Source: Acetobacter garciniae
GTDB lineage: Bacteria > Pseudomonadota > Alphaproteobacteria > Acetobacterales > Acetobacteraceae
Length of the DNA: 64,000 bases
Direction of reading: 5' to 3'
Assembly (NCBI RefSeq): GCF_017377735.1
Contig: NZ_JAFVMH010000009.1
Location: 1-64,000 of the forward strand
A model generated the notes under the pieces. That model was not told the DNA's origin, ran no database searches, and saw only the letters and a program-made list of their open reading frames with translations. A program made the position numbers and the translations under genes. Every line of letters starts with the position of its first letter. Position 1 is the first letter of the stretch. Positions 1-8,933 of this stretch are shown here, piece after piece.

Positions 1-382
1 CATGCTGCCGCGCACGGACGATCTTGGAAGGTTCGAACTCTGTGGTGATCAGCCTGCCACCCCCATTGTCGCGCAGGGCCGCGGCAAGATGGATTGTCGA
101 GATCCCGAAGGATGTCCCAAACTCCATAATGTGTTGCGCCTTCATAGTGCGGGCCAGCATGTACAGAAGCCTGCCTGTTTCGCGTGAGACAGGAAGCCAC
201 AGGTCTTTTGCAAGACCATAGAACTGCACGTAGTCATCCCTACTGCCGACCAGACGCTGCAATTCTTCTGGGGCCAGATTAGAGATGGCAGGGCTCGTGG
301 CTGCGTCCGCCTCGGCGAACAGCCGGTCGAGCAGCGGAGCAACAGGTGAACTCCTCAGAATGGGAGCTTTATCAGGGGTCAT
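1..382 (-). CDS. Class I SAM-dependent methyltransferase (O-methyltransferase-like), N-terminal part
   Basis: The frame is open from an ATG at 382 to the left edge, giving about 127 residues. It contains a SAM-binding motif I of the form EFGTSFGISTIHLAAAL, followed by an acidic ribose-binding strand (TTEFEPSK). This arrangement is typical of predicted O-methyltransferases that modify small molecules in the cytoplasm; the substrate cannot be read. The gene is divergent from the TetR regulator at 487, with about 100 bases between the starts, so that regulator probably controls it. The catalytic C-terminal half lies outside the window. Confidence 0.75.
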   Translation of the reverse strand, partial: MTPDKAPILRSSPVAPLLDRLFAEADAATSPAISNLAPEELQRLVGSRDDYVQFYGLAKDLWLPVSRETGRLLYMLARTMKAQHIMEFGTSFGISTIHLAAALRDNGGGRLITTEFEPSKIVRARQH

Positions 383-486
383 AATGTAATCTCTGTTCAG
401 TAACGGGATTGCTGCGCTTTACCTTGCGCACCCCGCAAAAATACGATTGATTCATCGCGTTTCCTATTCGCATTCCTTGGAACACC

Positions 487-1122
487 ATGACCGATCACCG
501 CAACCCAAGGATTTCCGTCCGCAAACAGCCCGGCCAGGCGCGTTCGGCCGCACTTGTCGCCACGATTCTGGAAGCGGCTGTTCGTGTTCTGGCCGAGGAA
601 GGCGCCACACGCTTCACCACAGCCCGTGTGGCGGAGAAAGCCGGCGTGAGCATCGGTTCGCTCTACCAGTATTTCCCCAACAAGGCCGCCATCCTGTTCC
701 GGCTCCAGACCGACGAATGGCGTGAGACGACCGCGATGCTGCGCGATACGCTTGAAGATGCCGGCAAACCACCGCTGGCGCGTTTGCGAGTACTGACTCA
801 TGCTTTCATCCGTTCGGAATGCGCGGAAGCATCCGTCCGTATAGCACTCGACGATGCCGCTCCCCTCTATCGGGATGCACCAGAAGCCGCAGAAGTGCGA
901 CAGGCGGGGACTGAGATCATCGAGCGCTTTATGCGCGAAGTCCTGCCGAACGCCACGAACGACGAGCGCACCCTGGCAGGTGATCTTATCAGGACGACTT
1001 TCGGTGCCGTCGGCAAGGCATTCTCGGAAACACCCCGAAGCGATGAAGAAATCGCAGCCTATGCCGACGCCATGGCCGATATGTTCGAAGCGTATCTGCT
1101 CCGGCTCTCCGGAAACATCTGA
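487..1122 (+). CDS. TetR/AcrR family transcriptional regulator
   Basis: This 211-residue protein has the usual TetR length. An N-terminal helix-turn-helix at about residues 20-70 shows the conserved pattern FTTARVAEKAGVSIGSLYQYFPNK. The C-terminal two thirds is a variable helical ligand-binding domain. It is divergent from the methyltransferase at 382, so it most likely represses that gene and itself from the shared 383-486 interval. No operator could be defined with confidence. The ligand is unknown. Confidence 0.88.
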   Translation: MTDHRNPRISVRKQPGQARSAALVATILEAAVRVLAEEGATRFTTARVAEKAGVSIGSLYQYFPNKAAILFRLQTDEWRETTAMLRDTLEDAGKPPLARLRVLTHAFIRSECAEASVRIALDDAAPLYRDAPEAAEVRQAGTEIIERFMREVLPNATNDERTLAGDLIRTTFGAVGKAFSETPRSDEEIAAYADAMADMFEAYLLRLSGNI

Positions 1123-1293
1123 TCGGAATCTGTTATCCAGCCGTCGGCCGCTCTACGAGAGTCAGATCACCTTTCGGCTCAGTCAGGCGACGCCCCAAGC
1201 CAAACTCACACACATGTGATCTTCGACAAAATTACGCTGGATTACCTTTTCATCTGTTTCCTATGTGTTTCCTGCGGCGTGTTTCGGGCACAA

Positions 1294-1318
1294 AAACCCG
1301 CCTATTTAGGGCGGGTTT
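1294..1318 (-). terminator. Rho-independent terminator behind a recombinase remnant
   Basis: A 9-base inverted repeat AAACCCGCC / GGCGGGTTT with a 7-base loop is followed on the minus strand by a T run. It lies 8 bases beyond the stop codon of the serine-recombinase remnant at 1326-1463, so it is probably that gene's original terminator. Confidence 0.75.
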
Positions 1319-1325
1319 ATCGTGT

Positions 1326-1463
1326 TCAATCACGGACTTGTGCCTGGTTGCGGGGGCCTGCGACCGCTGCCATCATAAAACGGGCTTCCCTCTGGTTTCC
1401 TTTGCCATGGGCGAGATCGAGGATACCCGTCAACTTGCCGCGTAGGGAGATATGAACCTCGCC
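1326..1463 (-). pseudogene. 3' remnant of a large serine recombinase
   Basis: Minus-strand translation gives about 45 residues beginning GEVHISLRGKLTGILDLAHG and ending VAGPRNQAQVRD before a stop. It closely matches the C-terminal tail of the recombinase at 33790-35427 (GEVHISLRGELMGILDLAHA...AAVAGPRN). Everything upstream is missing because an IS3-family end abuts it at about 1464. It contains the 13-base initiator-tRNA-like motif at 1345-1357. Confidence 0.75.
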
Positions 1464-2026
1464 TGAACAGCCCCGGTTTTACCGGAGAGCGATTTGTTCA
1501 GTAATCAGGCTGCGATATCAAGTCTGCTCTGATCTGCATAGAAGACCCGTTCGGCTTCGGCGGGCGGCCTGTAGCCGATTGGCGCCAGCAGGCATCAGTT
1601 ATTATACCAGTCCACCAATCTGAGGGTTTTCCATTCGACCTGCGCCATGGATTTCCATGGCCCCAGATGATGGATGACCTCGGCCTTGTATAAACCGTTG
1701 ATCGTCTCCGCCAGTGCATTGTCGTAGCTGTCACAGACCGTGCCGACCGAGGCGTCGATGTCAGCCAGCGCGGTATATCGGATCGACAGGTATTGTGATC
1801 CACGGTCCGAATGATAGATCAGCGCCTTGTTTCCCGCGGGCTTTCGTTGCCAGATGGCCTGTTCAAGGACGTGGAGCACAAACTGGGTGGTCATGGAAGT
1901 CGAGACTTTCCAGCCCACGATCCTGCGGGCGAACACATCAATGACGAACGCCACATAGACCATGCCATTCCAGGTCTGGACATAGGTAAAGTCTGAGACC
2001 CAGAAATGAGTCTGGGGGCATTTATG
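1464..2026 (-). mobile_element. IS3-family insertion sequence remnant with broken transposase
   Basis: The minus strand encodes the C-terminal DDE core of an IS3-family OrfB: WVSDFTYVQTWNG, FVIDVFARRIVGW, HSDRGSQY (second catalytic Asp) and a DNALAETINGLYKAE block with the catalytic Glu. The reading frame is interrupted by a TGA at about 1595 after LVDWYNN, with the family tail continuing beyond it to a stop at 1505. The N-terminal half and OrfA are gone; sequence before about residue 70 of the frame is unrelated. The outer end at 1464 reads like an IS3 terminal repeat (TGAACAGCCCCGG). It is a dead copy inserted in a recombinase gene. Confidence 0.8.
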
Positions 2027-2552
2027 GTCGCTCTGGGAGGTGGGAGTACCACGGGGGGCGTCAAGTCGGCCTCTACCGCCCCTACGACAATGCAGAATAC
2101 AGTGCATGTGGACATACCAGCAGGCTCGCTTGCCAGCGTGTCGCGGCAGTTTGCAGCCACGACCGGCACGAAGCTGGAATATAATTCCCGCATCGCGCAA
2201 GATTTGTCGCTGCCGGGCCTGCACGGAGACTTCTCGGTGCAGAGTGGTTTTTCACAAATTTTCGGTCGTCATGGCCTTGCGGTGTTGCAGGGCCGTTCGG
2301 GATATTTCACGATCGTATAATAATCTTTTGCTATTATGCTGGGGTCCGATCCGTGTCCAGAATACAGGTATATCCCAGCAGGATCTTGTTGGCGCTGGAA
2401 AGGGATATGTTGCAGACAACACGATGGCAGGAAGCGAGACCGATACCAACGTACGCGAAATTTCTGTTTCGATATCCATCGTGACCAGAACCCAAATGGA
2501 TGATCAGAGAACCCGGACTGTAGACAGGCGGTTCGCTATACATCTGGTGTAG
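2027..2552 (+). pseudogene. 5' fragment of a TonB-dependent receptor (STN domain plus start of plug)
   Basis: The first part encodes an STN (secretin/TonB short N-terminal) domain (VDIPAGSLASVSRQFAATTG...RIAQDLSLPGLHGDFS), ending at a stop at about 2318. In another frame, from about 2345, comes a degraded version of the signature shared by the three intact receptors here (GKGYVADNTMAGSETDT...IVTRTQMDDQ). There is no barrel; homology stops by 2552. The fragment abuts the IS3 remnant, suggesting that IS activity and deletion destroyed a fourth receptor. Confidence 0.75.
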
Positions 2553-2631
2553 TTGCTGTCCCGTTCGGGCCCCTATCGTTCGGAACAGATAATATGTGGG
2601 TGAGAAGGTGCAGCGGCCGGGACGGCCAGGA

Positions 2632-4125
2632 TCAGGGGTGCCACAAGGTTTCCCTGACAGCGAAGGGATCTTTTTTCTGCTGGAGTGCGTGGACTGAAAG
2701 AGACAGGATGGTCCGTTCCGAAAGACCATATGACGACCAATGGGAACCATCTGGGAGAACTGGCGTGGGATCGGCGATAAAGCTTCGCCATATCGCATGA
2801 ACCTGCCTCGCAAACACTTCGTTCAACCCATGATAGCGCTGGGGCAGATTCTCCACATGCATTCCTTCCCGCCACCAGACTTCTGCCAGTTCCGCTCCAT
2901 GCGCAGCGCCGGTTTCATCTGCCTGGATGTCACCATAGAGATATTTGTAAACAGGCTGGGTCTGACAGAGCAAAGATGCGTACCGTGTCGTCGGGTTTTG
3001 AAACACAAGATCACCGGCTATGGCGCGCCACAACCCGATCGGGCTGTGTTCGGGTAACGCCTGCCGGTAGCGTTCGACCATGATCTGCCCGCTTAGTCCT
3101 AACGGTCGTACACGCGGGTCCAACAGTGGGGCAAGGGCATTATATGTCAGATGTGGATGCATCCGCGAATGCGTAAGATACTCCGCCGACGTTGTGCCGA
3201 TCATGACGGGTATGGGGGCTACGCCGCCCATGGTTACAGCCTGCTCGGGAGGATATGGCAGGGTATGAGGGTCGATAACGGGCTGGAAGGGAATGCCCAC
3301 GACCGTGACGGAGCCGTCGCGGTGCCAGTCATGACTTTCATAGGATTCATCACATATCTGCTTTTGGGCGTTCAGGATATTCGCAATGTCCATCGTTTCC
3401 AGCGCAAAGCCCTTCCCTCCCAGACAGGACAGGAACCGTTCTGTCGTCCGCCGGGCGCAATGGATTGGCAGGACGGCGGGCGTCGCGCCGGACTGTATCA
3501 ACGCGCGGGAAAAAAGTCCGTGCGCCTCGGGCATGGCCATCAGTGTCGCGACGGCGAAGCCACCGGCTGAACGCCCCGCAAGTGTCACACGCGCGGGATC
3601 GCCCCCAAAACTGGCGATGTTATCGCGCACCCATTTGAGTGCGCAGATGATATCGAGCAGCCCCCGATTATCCGGTGCCCCATCCAGGTGCAGAAAACCC
3701 AGCGCCCCCAATCGATAATTCAGGGTGACTTCCACAATCCCGTTGGCTGCGAAAGCCCCGCTCTGCAGAACAGCCTCATTCGCTGAACCCACGGCATAGC
3801 CACCCCCATGAACCCAGACAAGAACAGGTGCCTTGTCATGCGTATCCTGTGTGCGGATATTCAGTGTCAGGCAGTCTTCCCCCGCGTTCAGGGCGGATGT
3901 AGCACCCCGTCCCACCGGCCCATAGGTGGGAATCTGAGGGCATACTGGCCCATGGGCCAGAGCGGGACGCACACCCCGCCAGGGCTTGGGTTCCTGCGGC
4001 AGGGCAAAGCGCCTGCCGGCTGACAGAGGTGCCGCATAGGGCACCCCCAGAAACGTATGAATTCCATCAATCAGACGGCCTTCAAGACGACCATACTGCG
4101 TGCGAACATGTGTCACGTTAACCAT
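2632..4125 (-). CDS. Type B carboxylesterase (alpha/beta hydrolase)
   Basis: The 497-residue protein has full family length. It shows the type B signatures EDCLTLNI (about 83-90), the oxyanion motif HGGG (106-109) and the nucleophile elbow GRSAGG with Ser186; an Asn-Tyr-Arg block and later acidic and His candidates complete the fold. There is no evident signal peptide, so it is probably cytoplasmic. It is the last gene of the receptor-ABC operon, 22 bases after the permease at 4148. A role in hydrolysing an ester of the imported compound is an inference from position; the substrate is unknown. Confidence 0.85.
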   Translation of the reverse strand: MVNVTHVRTQYGRLEGRLIDGIHTFLGVPYAAPLSAGRRFALPQEPKPWRGVRPALAHGPVCPQIPTYGPVGRGATSALNAGEDCLTLNIRTQDTHDKAPVLVWVHGGGYAVGSANEAVLQSGAFAANGIVEVTLNYRLGALGFLHLDGAPDNRGLLDIICALKWVRDNIASFGGDPARVTLAGRSAGGFAVATLMAMPEAHGLFSRALIQSGATPAVLPIHCARRTTERFLSCLGGKGFALETMDIANILNAQKQICDESYESHDWHRDGSVTVVGIPFQPVIDPHTLPYPPEQAVTMGGVAPIPVMIGTTSAEYLTHSRMHPHLTYNALAPLLDPRVRPLGLSGQIMVERYRQALPEHSPIGLWRAIAGDLVFQNPTTRYASLLCQTQPVYKYLYGDIQADETGAAHGAELAEVWWREGMHVENLPQRYHGLNEVFARQVHAIWRSFIADPTPVLPDGSHWSSYGLSERTILSLSVHALQQKKDPFAVRETLWHP

Positions 4126-4147
4126 ATTCCCCGCGTTGTCCCCTGCT

Positions 4148-4942
4148 CTATCCTGCCAGAGCGCGGCGGATGTCTATGCCGCGTTCAATCACCACCACGG
4201 GAATCATGCTGGCCAGGACCACCAGTACAGACAGGGCTGCCACCTGCGGATCTGTCCGGAACTGGATGTAGTGGTAAATTGCGAGCGGCAAGGTTGTGGC
4301 GCGATGTCCTGCGATGAACAGGACGATAACGGCCTCGTCAAACGAGAATAAGAAGGCGATCAGTCCCGCTGCAACCAGCGTTGCGCGCAATGCGGGCACC
4401 GTCACGCGCCAGAATGTCTGCCACGGTGTGGCCCCATGCAGGCGCGCTGCTTCCTCACACGCGGGGTCCAGCCCTTTCAGCCCGGACAGCACGATCCGCA
4501 CGACATAGGGCATGGTGATACCTACATGCGCAATAATAAGACCGCTGAGCGTGTCCAGAAGCCCCAGAGGCTGCAATGTCATCATCAACCCCACCGCAAG
4601 CACGATATGGGGTACCACCATGGGGGAAAAAAGCAGGGCCTGTATGACGGAACGGCCGGGAAAAACTTTTCGCCCCAATGCCAAAGCCGCCCCTGTGCCC
4701 ACTGCCAGCGATACCCCGGCCGCCGCCGCCCCCACGAGGAGACTAAGCAGCCCTGCATGCAAAAACGCGGTATTGTGCAGAACCGCGGCGTAAGACCCCA
4801 AAGACAGATGTTCGGGAGGGAAACGCAGGTAAGGTCGGGTATCGAACGAAACCACCAGCACGACCACAAGCGGTGCCAGCAGAAAGGCGTACAGGGCGAT
4901 AATCAGCCCCCTCCAGCACAACAGCCCCAGCGCGCGGTTCAA
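4148..4942 (-). CDS. ABC transporter permease (PotC/FbpB-like)
   Basis: This 264-residue polytopic membrane protein has about six hydrophobic helices. The cytoplasmic EAA loop reads EEAARLHGATPWQTFWRVTVP, which docks the ATPase. Length and loop fit the second permease of a spermidine/putrescine- or iron-type importer. It overlaps the upstream permease by four bases (ATGA), showing translational coupling. With the genes to 7932 it forms a complete binding-protein-dependent importer. Confidence 0.9.
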   Translation of the reverse strand: MNRALGLLCWRGLIIALYAFLLAPLVVVLVVSFDTRPYLRFPPEHLSLGSYAAVLHNTAFLHAGLLSLLVGAAAAGVSLAVGTGAALALGRKVFPGRSVIQALLFSPMVVPHIVLAVGLMMTLQPLGLLDTLSGLIIAHVGITMPYVVRIVLSGLKGLDPACEEAARLHGATPWQTFWRVTVPALRATLVAAGLIAFLFSFDEAVIVLFIAGHRATTLPLAIYHYIQFRTDPQVAALSVLVVLASMIPVVVIERGIDIRRALAG

Positions 4943-5805
4943 AACCGTTCCTCCATGCGTTGGAGAATACGCTGGTAGACAGAAATGACGCCTCCGAACA
5001 GCAGCAGCAACAGAATGGAGAGTGCCCCTGCTACCTGCCAGTTAAGGGTGAGCGTTGTTTCATTGAAAATTTCTGTGGCGAGCACGAACACCCGCCCTCC
5101 CCCCATGAGTTGGGGCGTGACCAGGGAACTGACAGCCAGGACAAAAACCAGCAATGCTGCTGTCATAAGCCCCGGGAGCACCAGCGGCAGGATTACACGT
5201 CGGAACACCTGCACGGGTGTCGCCCCCAGCAGGGCGGCCGCCTGTTCGATTTCCGTGTCCAGTCGCCCCAGATTGCTCAGGATGGATATGATGGCATACG
5301 GCATCAGGATTTCCGTCAGCGCGATCACTGTTGCCAGGGTGCCGTTGTCCAGCCTGACAGGCATGGCCAGCATCCCGGACCACAACAGCATGTCGTTGAT
5401 CATGCCATGCCGCCCCAGAATGACCATCCAGCCATAGGTGCGGATGACGGTGGAGGTCAGCAAGGGCGCGATAGCCAGGGCGGCCAGAACCCCACGCCAG
5501 CGCGTGGTGGAGCGGGCCAGAAAGAGTGCTATGGGAAAGGCCATGGGCACGGCAAGACACGCCGTCAGCAATCCAAGCCACACAGTTTTCCAGAGCACCC
5601 ACCAGTAGAAGCTATCCCCCAGCACGTGCTGATAGGCTTGCAGCGTAAAACCGGGAAGCGTCACACCATCGCCGCTTCTGGGCAGAACCGATATCCGCCC
5701 CAGCCATACCAGCGGCAGCAGAAACGTTACGGCCAGCGCCAGCAGCCCCGGCGCGAGCAGAAGCCCCCGCAACCAGCGAGGGGGTGCCTGCATGCTCCCG
5801 CTCAC
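4939..5805 (-). CDS. ABC transporter permease (PotB-like)
   Basis: The protein has about 288 residues with multiple membrane helices and an EAA-type loop (IEQAAALLGATPVQVFRRVILP). The open frame continues upstream to 6063, but that part only mirrors the ATPase gene. The likely start is a GTG at 5805 overlapping the ATPase stop (GTGA); an ATG at 5793 is the alternative. It pairs with the permease at 4148 to form the membrane channel of the importer. Confidence 0.88.
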   Translation of the reverse strand: MSGSMQAPPRWLRGLLLAPGLLALAVTFLLPLVWLGRISVLPRSGDGVTLPGFTLQAYQHVLGDSFYWWVLWKTVWLGLLTACLAVPMAFPIALFLARSTTRWRGVLAALAIAPLLTSTVIRTYGWMVILGRHGMINDMLLWSGMLAMPVRLDNGTLATVIALTEILMPYAIISILSNLGRLDTEIEQAAALLGATPVQVFRRVILPLVLPGLMTAALLVFVLAVSSLVTPQLMGGGRVFVLATEIFNETTLTLNWQVAGALSILLLLLFGGVISVYQRILQRMEERF

Positions 5806-6878
5806 ACCGTATCCTCCGCGACAAGGCGCATATCCCGTGGCAACCATGAAAGCTGGACATCCTGCCCGATGCTCACCCCGGCGGGTAGAGGCGCCCCCTG
5901 CTCCACGCACAGACGAAGCTGACCTGCTCTGGCGGCGACAATGTAGCGGTCCCCCGTATAGACAATGTCTTCCACAATTGCAGAGCAGGTGTAAGCATCT
6001 GCCTGTGGCGCGCCAAGCTGAACATGGTGGGGGCGTACAAGCAGAATGCCCGGGCCTTCCCACGGCGGGATATCGGCCGGCAGGGGCACCGGGCCCAACC
6101 CTTCGACCTCCGTGCTGCCGGAACCGCCATACCGGGCGAACAGAAAATTACTGCGCCCGACAAAGGAGGCGACAAACCGGCTGGCTGGACGGTCATAGAT
6201 CTCGACAGGTGTTCCAATCTGGCGGACATGCCCGTCAGACATGACGGCCACGACATCCGCGATCGAAAGCGCTTCTTCCTGGTCGTGTGTTACGAATACC
6301 GAGGTAATGCCCAGACGACGCTGCAGGCTACGGATTTCATCGCGCATGATGCCCCGCAGCTTGACATCCAGATTGGCCAGAGGTTCGTCCAGCAAAAGGA
6401 TATCAGGCTCGATAGCAAGGGCGCGAGCCAGGGCCACGCGCTGCCTCTGCCCGCCGGAAAGATCGGCAACCCGCCGGTGTTCCAGTCCCCCCAGATGCAT
6501 GAGGTCCATCATGTCGCTCACGCGTTTGCGACAGGCGGCATCCTTTATGCCGCGCACCTCCAGCCCGAACGCGATATTGCGGGCGACATCCAGGTGAGGG
6601 AACAGGGCATAGGACTGAAACACCATGCCCATGTTGCGTTTGTGCAGTGGCACGCCGATCATGGAACGCCCGCCAACCAGTACCTGCCCTGAATCCGGCG
6701 TTGTCAGCCCGGCAAGCATTCTCAGCAACGTGGTCTTGCCACAGCCCGAAGGCCCGAGCAGCGTAAGCATGCGCCCACGTTCCAGTGTAAGGGTGGCATC
6801 CGCAACCGCGGGAGTAGTGGAACCCGGATAGGCTTTGCGCAGGTTCTGGACAGTCAGGTAGGACGCGGCATCAACCAC
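5802..6878 (-). CDS. ABC transporter ATP-binding protein (PotA/FbpC-like)
   Basis: It carries Walker A GPSGCGKTT, Q-loop region MVFQSYALFPH, signature LSGGQRQRVALARAL, Walker B ILLLDEP, and the H-loop in VFVTHDQEEAL. A C-terminal TOBE-like domain follows (about residues 260-358). The open frame reaches 6932, but a GTG at 6878 overlapping the binding-protein stop (GTGGTTGA) is the better start and gives a normal N-terminus (VVDAASYLTVQNLRKAYPGS). It energises the importer made by its neighbours. Confidence 0.92.
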   Translation of the reverse strand: MVDAASYLTVQNLRKAYPGSTTPAVADATLTLERGRMLTLLGPSGCGKTTLLRMLAGLTTPDSGQVLVGGRSMIGVPLHKRNMGMVFQSYALFPHLDVARNIAFGLEVRGIKDAACRKRVSDMMDLMHLGGLEHRRVADLSGGQRQRVALARALAIEPDILLLDEPLANLDVKLRGIMRDEIRSLQRRLGITSVFVTHDQEEALSIADVVAVMSDGHVRQIGTPVEIYDRPASRFVASFVGRSNFLFARYGGSGSTEVEGLGPVPLPADIPPWEGPGILLVRPHHVQLGAPQADAYTCSAIVEDIVYTGDRYIVAARAGQLRLCVEQGAPLPAGVSIGQDVQLSWLPRDMRLVAEDTV

Positions 6879-7932
6879 TGATAACCTCCCGCTGGATACG
6901 CCGTACCCATTCGCTGTAATGCGCGCTGACAAACCGCCAGTCGAGTTGCATGGCCCGCGCTGCGGCCTCCGGCGGTCCTGATATGGCTGACTTCAGGGCC
7001 TCGGGCAGCACGACATGGTTGTTGACTGGCCCATAATAGGCTCTTTCCGCAAACGCTGCCTGAACATCGACAGAAAGGGCATGGTCGATAAACGCCTGGG
7101 CCAGTTCGCCCTGCGGAGCGCGCGCCGTCAGGTTCAGCGTGTTGATCTGCGCCACACTGCCTTCACGCGGGATAACCGCGGACAGCATCCCCGGATTAGC
7201 CTGCGCAATCATGCGCGCGCGTCCGTTCCAGCCCACACCCAGTGCTACGGTTCCAGCCAGCAGAAGGGTATAAATATCCGGCTGGGCGTTCCATGTTGCG
7301 ACCAATGGCGCGAACCGACGCATTACGGCCAAGCCGGGCTCTATGCTCCGCCGGTAGTCACCGCCTTGCATACGCGTCAGCAAAGGCAGGAGAACGACGC
7401 CCCGCGTGTCTTCCACAGGCAGGCAGATCTGATCCGCCAGATCGGGGCGTGCCAGATCGAGCCAGCTACCTGGCGGGGATTTCAAAGCACGTGTATCGTA
7501 TAAAAGGGTCAGATTATCTGTTGAAAACGCAACACCATACATGCCTTCGGGCCGTCCCCATGGGGGGATTGCCGCAAGGCTGGGCATGGCCTGCTCCGCC
7601 AGCGGTGCCAGAAGATTTTCCGCCGTCGCCAGAAAGGAGATCGAGATATCGGTAATGGCCACATCGATCTGGGGGGCTTGGCGTTCCAGTCGCAACATGG
7701 CCAGCATCTGGGCGGAATTCATGGCCGGTCTGTAAACAACCCTGACATCTGGCCGCTTGCGCTCAAACGTATCCATGACAACCGTGCGAAAAATACTCTG
7801 AAACGGGCCCGCGAAACCCGCCACCGTCAGCACGGTCGTGGCGTCTGCGCGGGCACCCGTCGCGAGCGTGGAGCCCGCTGCCGTAGCCCCGAGCAGAAAA
7901 CCGCGCCGGTTCAGGAGGCGTGGCGCATTCAT
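6871..7932 (-). CDS. Tat-exported ABC substrate-binding protein (PotD/spermidine-putrescine type)
   Basis: The 353-residue protein starts at an ATG at 7932 that overlaps the dipeptidase stop (ATGA). The N-terminus has a twin-arginine signal (NRRGFLLGATAAG) followed by an alanine-rich cleavage region (ATGARADA), so it is periplasmic. The mature part has the two-lobed layout of family 1/PotD binding proteins (VLTVAGFAGPFQSIF near the start, YGVAFSTDNLTLLYDT in the hinge region). The ligand is not deducible; polyamine-like, peptide-derived or chelate ligands are possible. Confidence 0.85.
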   Translation of the reverse strand: MNAPRLLNRRGFLLGATAAGSTLATGARADATTVLTVAGFAGPFQSIFRTVVMDTFERKRPDVRVVYRPAMNSAQMLAMLRLERQAPQIDVAITDISISFLATAENLLAPLAEQAMPSLAAIPPWGRPEGMYGVAFSTDNLTLLYDTRALKSPPGSWLDLARPDLADQICLPVEDTRGVVLLPLLTRMQGGDYRRSIEPGLAVMRRFAPLVATWNAQPDIYTLLLAGTVALGVGWNGRARMIAQANPGMLSAVIPREGSVAQINTLNLTARAPQGELAQAFIDHALSVDVQAAFAERAYYGPVNNHVVLPEALKSAISGPPEAAARAMQLDWRFVSAHYSEWVRRIQREVISG

Positions 7933-8933
7933 GTTTCTGTCGTCCATGTCGCGCGGAAAATACGGAGCCAGTTTTCTCCGAGAATTTTCGTGATCCGCGT
8001 TTCCGACCAGCCGCGGCGGAGCATGGCTGGCGCAAGGTTGGGTGTTTCGGCAATTGTTGCGATCCCCGCCGGTTTGCGGATAACCGTCTGGGCGAAATTG
8101 GTCAGTTGCCGGGCATAGCCCTTGTCCCGGTTCGCCCAGACCTGCCACGGACCGGGCCGGGGGTGACCCGTGCTGAAATCCGTGCCGATAGCCACGTGAT
8201 CTTCCCCCACAAGGTTGAGAACATAGGCCATGGCGTCCAGATAATCTTCTATCGTGGCGTCGTTGCCGGCTTTCAGGCCCGGCGCGAACAGGCTGAGACC
8301 GATGACCCCGCCCTTGGCCGCGCAGGCCTTGAACAGATCGTCGGACTTGTTACGTTTGACATCATGCAACGCCCGGGGCAGCACATGGGAAATGCAGACC
8401 GGTTTGCTCGAATGCGCGATGACCTCTGCCGCGGTAAGGTCACCAACATGGCTGAGGTCGCACAGCACACCATGGCGGTTCATTTCGGCAATGACTTCAC
8501 GGCCAAAACCCGTCAAGCCGCTGTCGCGTAGTTCCAGATATCCCGCGCCGGAATAGTTCTGTGTATTGTAGGTCAACTGCATGATGTTGACGCCAAGAAG
8601 CTTGAACAGCCGGATGTAGTCCAGCCTGTCTTCCAGGGGCGAGGTATTCTGCCAGCCAATGCTGATACCCGTCCGCTGTGTGTGCTTGGCCGTTTCAATG
8701 TCGTCCACCGTACGGACGGGCATGATCAGATCCGCATTATCCGCGAAAAGCTGTTCCCATGTGCGGATATACGCCATGCCTTCACTGAAGTTTTCCCACA
8801 GGAGAGAGGCCGCATTCACCATGGTCAGGCCGGCAGCACGCATTTCCTCGAAAACAGGCCGACTCCACGCGCAGGTCTGAAGACCGTCGATTACCACGCT
8901 GTTGCCGTAGAGAACCTGTGCATCCCGTGTCAT
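7929..8933 (-). CDS. Membrane dipeptidase family protein (peptidase M19)
   Basis: The 334-residue protein matches zinc dipeptidases of the renal-dipeptidase type. It shows DLSHVGD, the CISHVLPRALHDVKRNKSD region, and an IGTDFSTGHP block near the C-terminus, where metal ligands and substrate contacts fall. The N-terminal HxD metal motif appears altered (VVIDGLQTCAW), so zinc binding may be atypical. There is no signal peptide. It overlaps its neighbours by four bases on both sides. It may cleave an amide or dipeptide in the imported compound; this is inferred. Confidence 0.82.
   Translation of the reverse strand: MTRDAQVLYGNSVVIDGLQTCAWSRPVFEEMRAAGLTMVNAASLLWENFSEGMAYIRTWEQLFADNADLIMPVRTVDDIETAKHTQRTGISIGWQNTSPLEDRLDYIRLFKLLGVNIMQLTYNTQNYSGAGYLELRDSGLTGFGREVIAEMNRHGVLCDLSHVGDLTAAEVIAHSSKPVCISHVLPRALHDVKRNKSDDLFKACAAKGGVIGLSLFAPGLKAGNDATIEDYLDAMAYVLNLVGEDHVAIGTDFSTGHPRPGPWQVWANRDKGYARQLTNFAQTVIRKPAGIATIAETPNLAPAMLRRGWSETRITKILGENWLRIFRATWTTET

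Noticed and set aside
1216-1455. Plus-strand reading of the recombinase remnant (LVAGACDRCHHKTGFPLV)
   Set aside because: The minus strand reads the conserved recombinase C-terminus and is followed by its terminator, so the plus frame is a shadow.
5806-6063. Extended N-terminus of the PotB-like permease up to 6063
   Set aside because: That stretch is out of frame over the ATPase gene and not membrane-like; the GTG at 5805 overlapping the ATPase stop is better.
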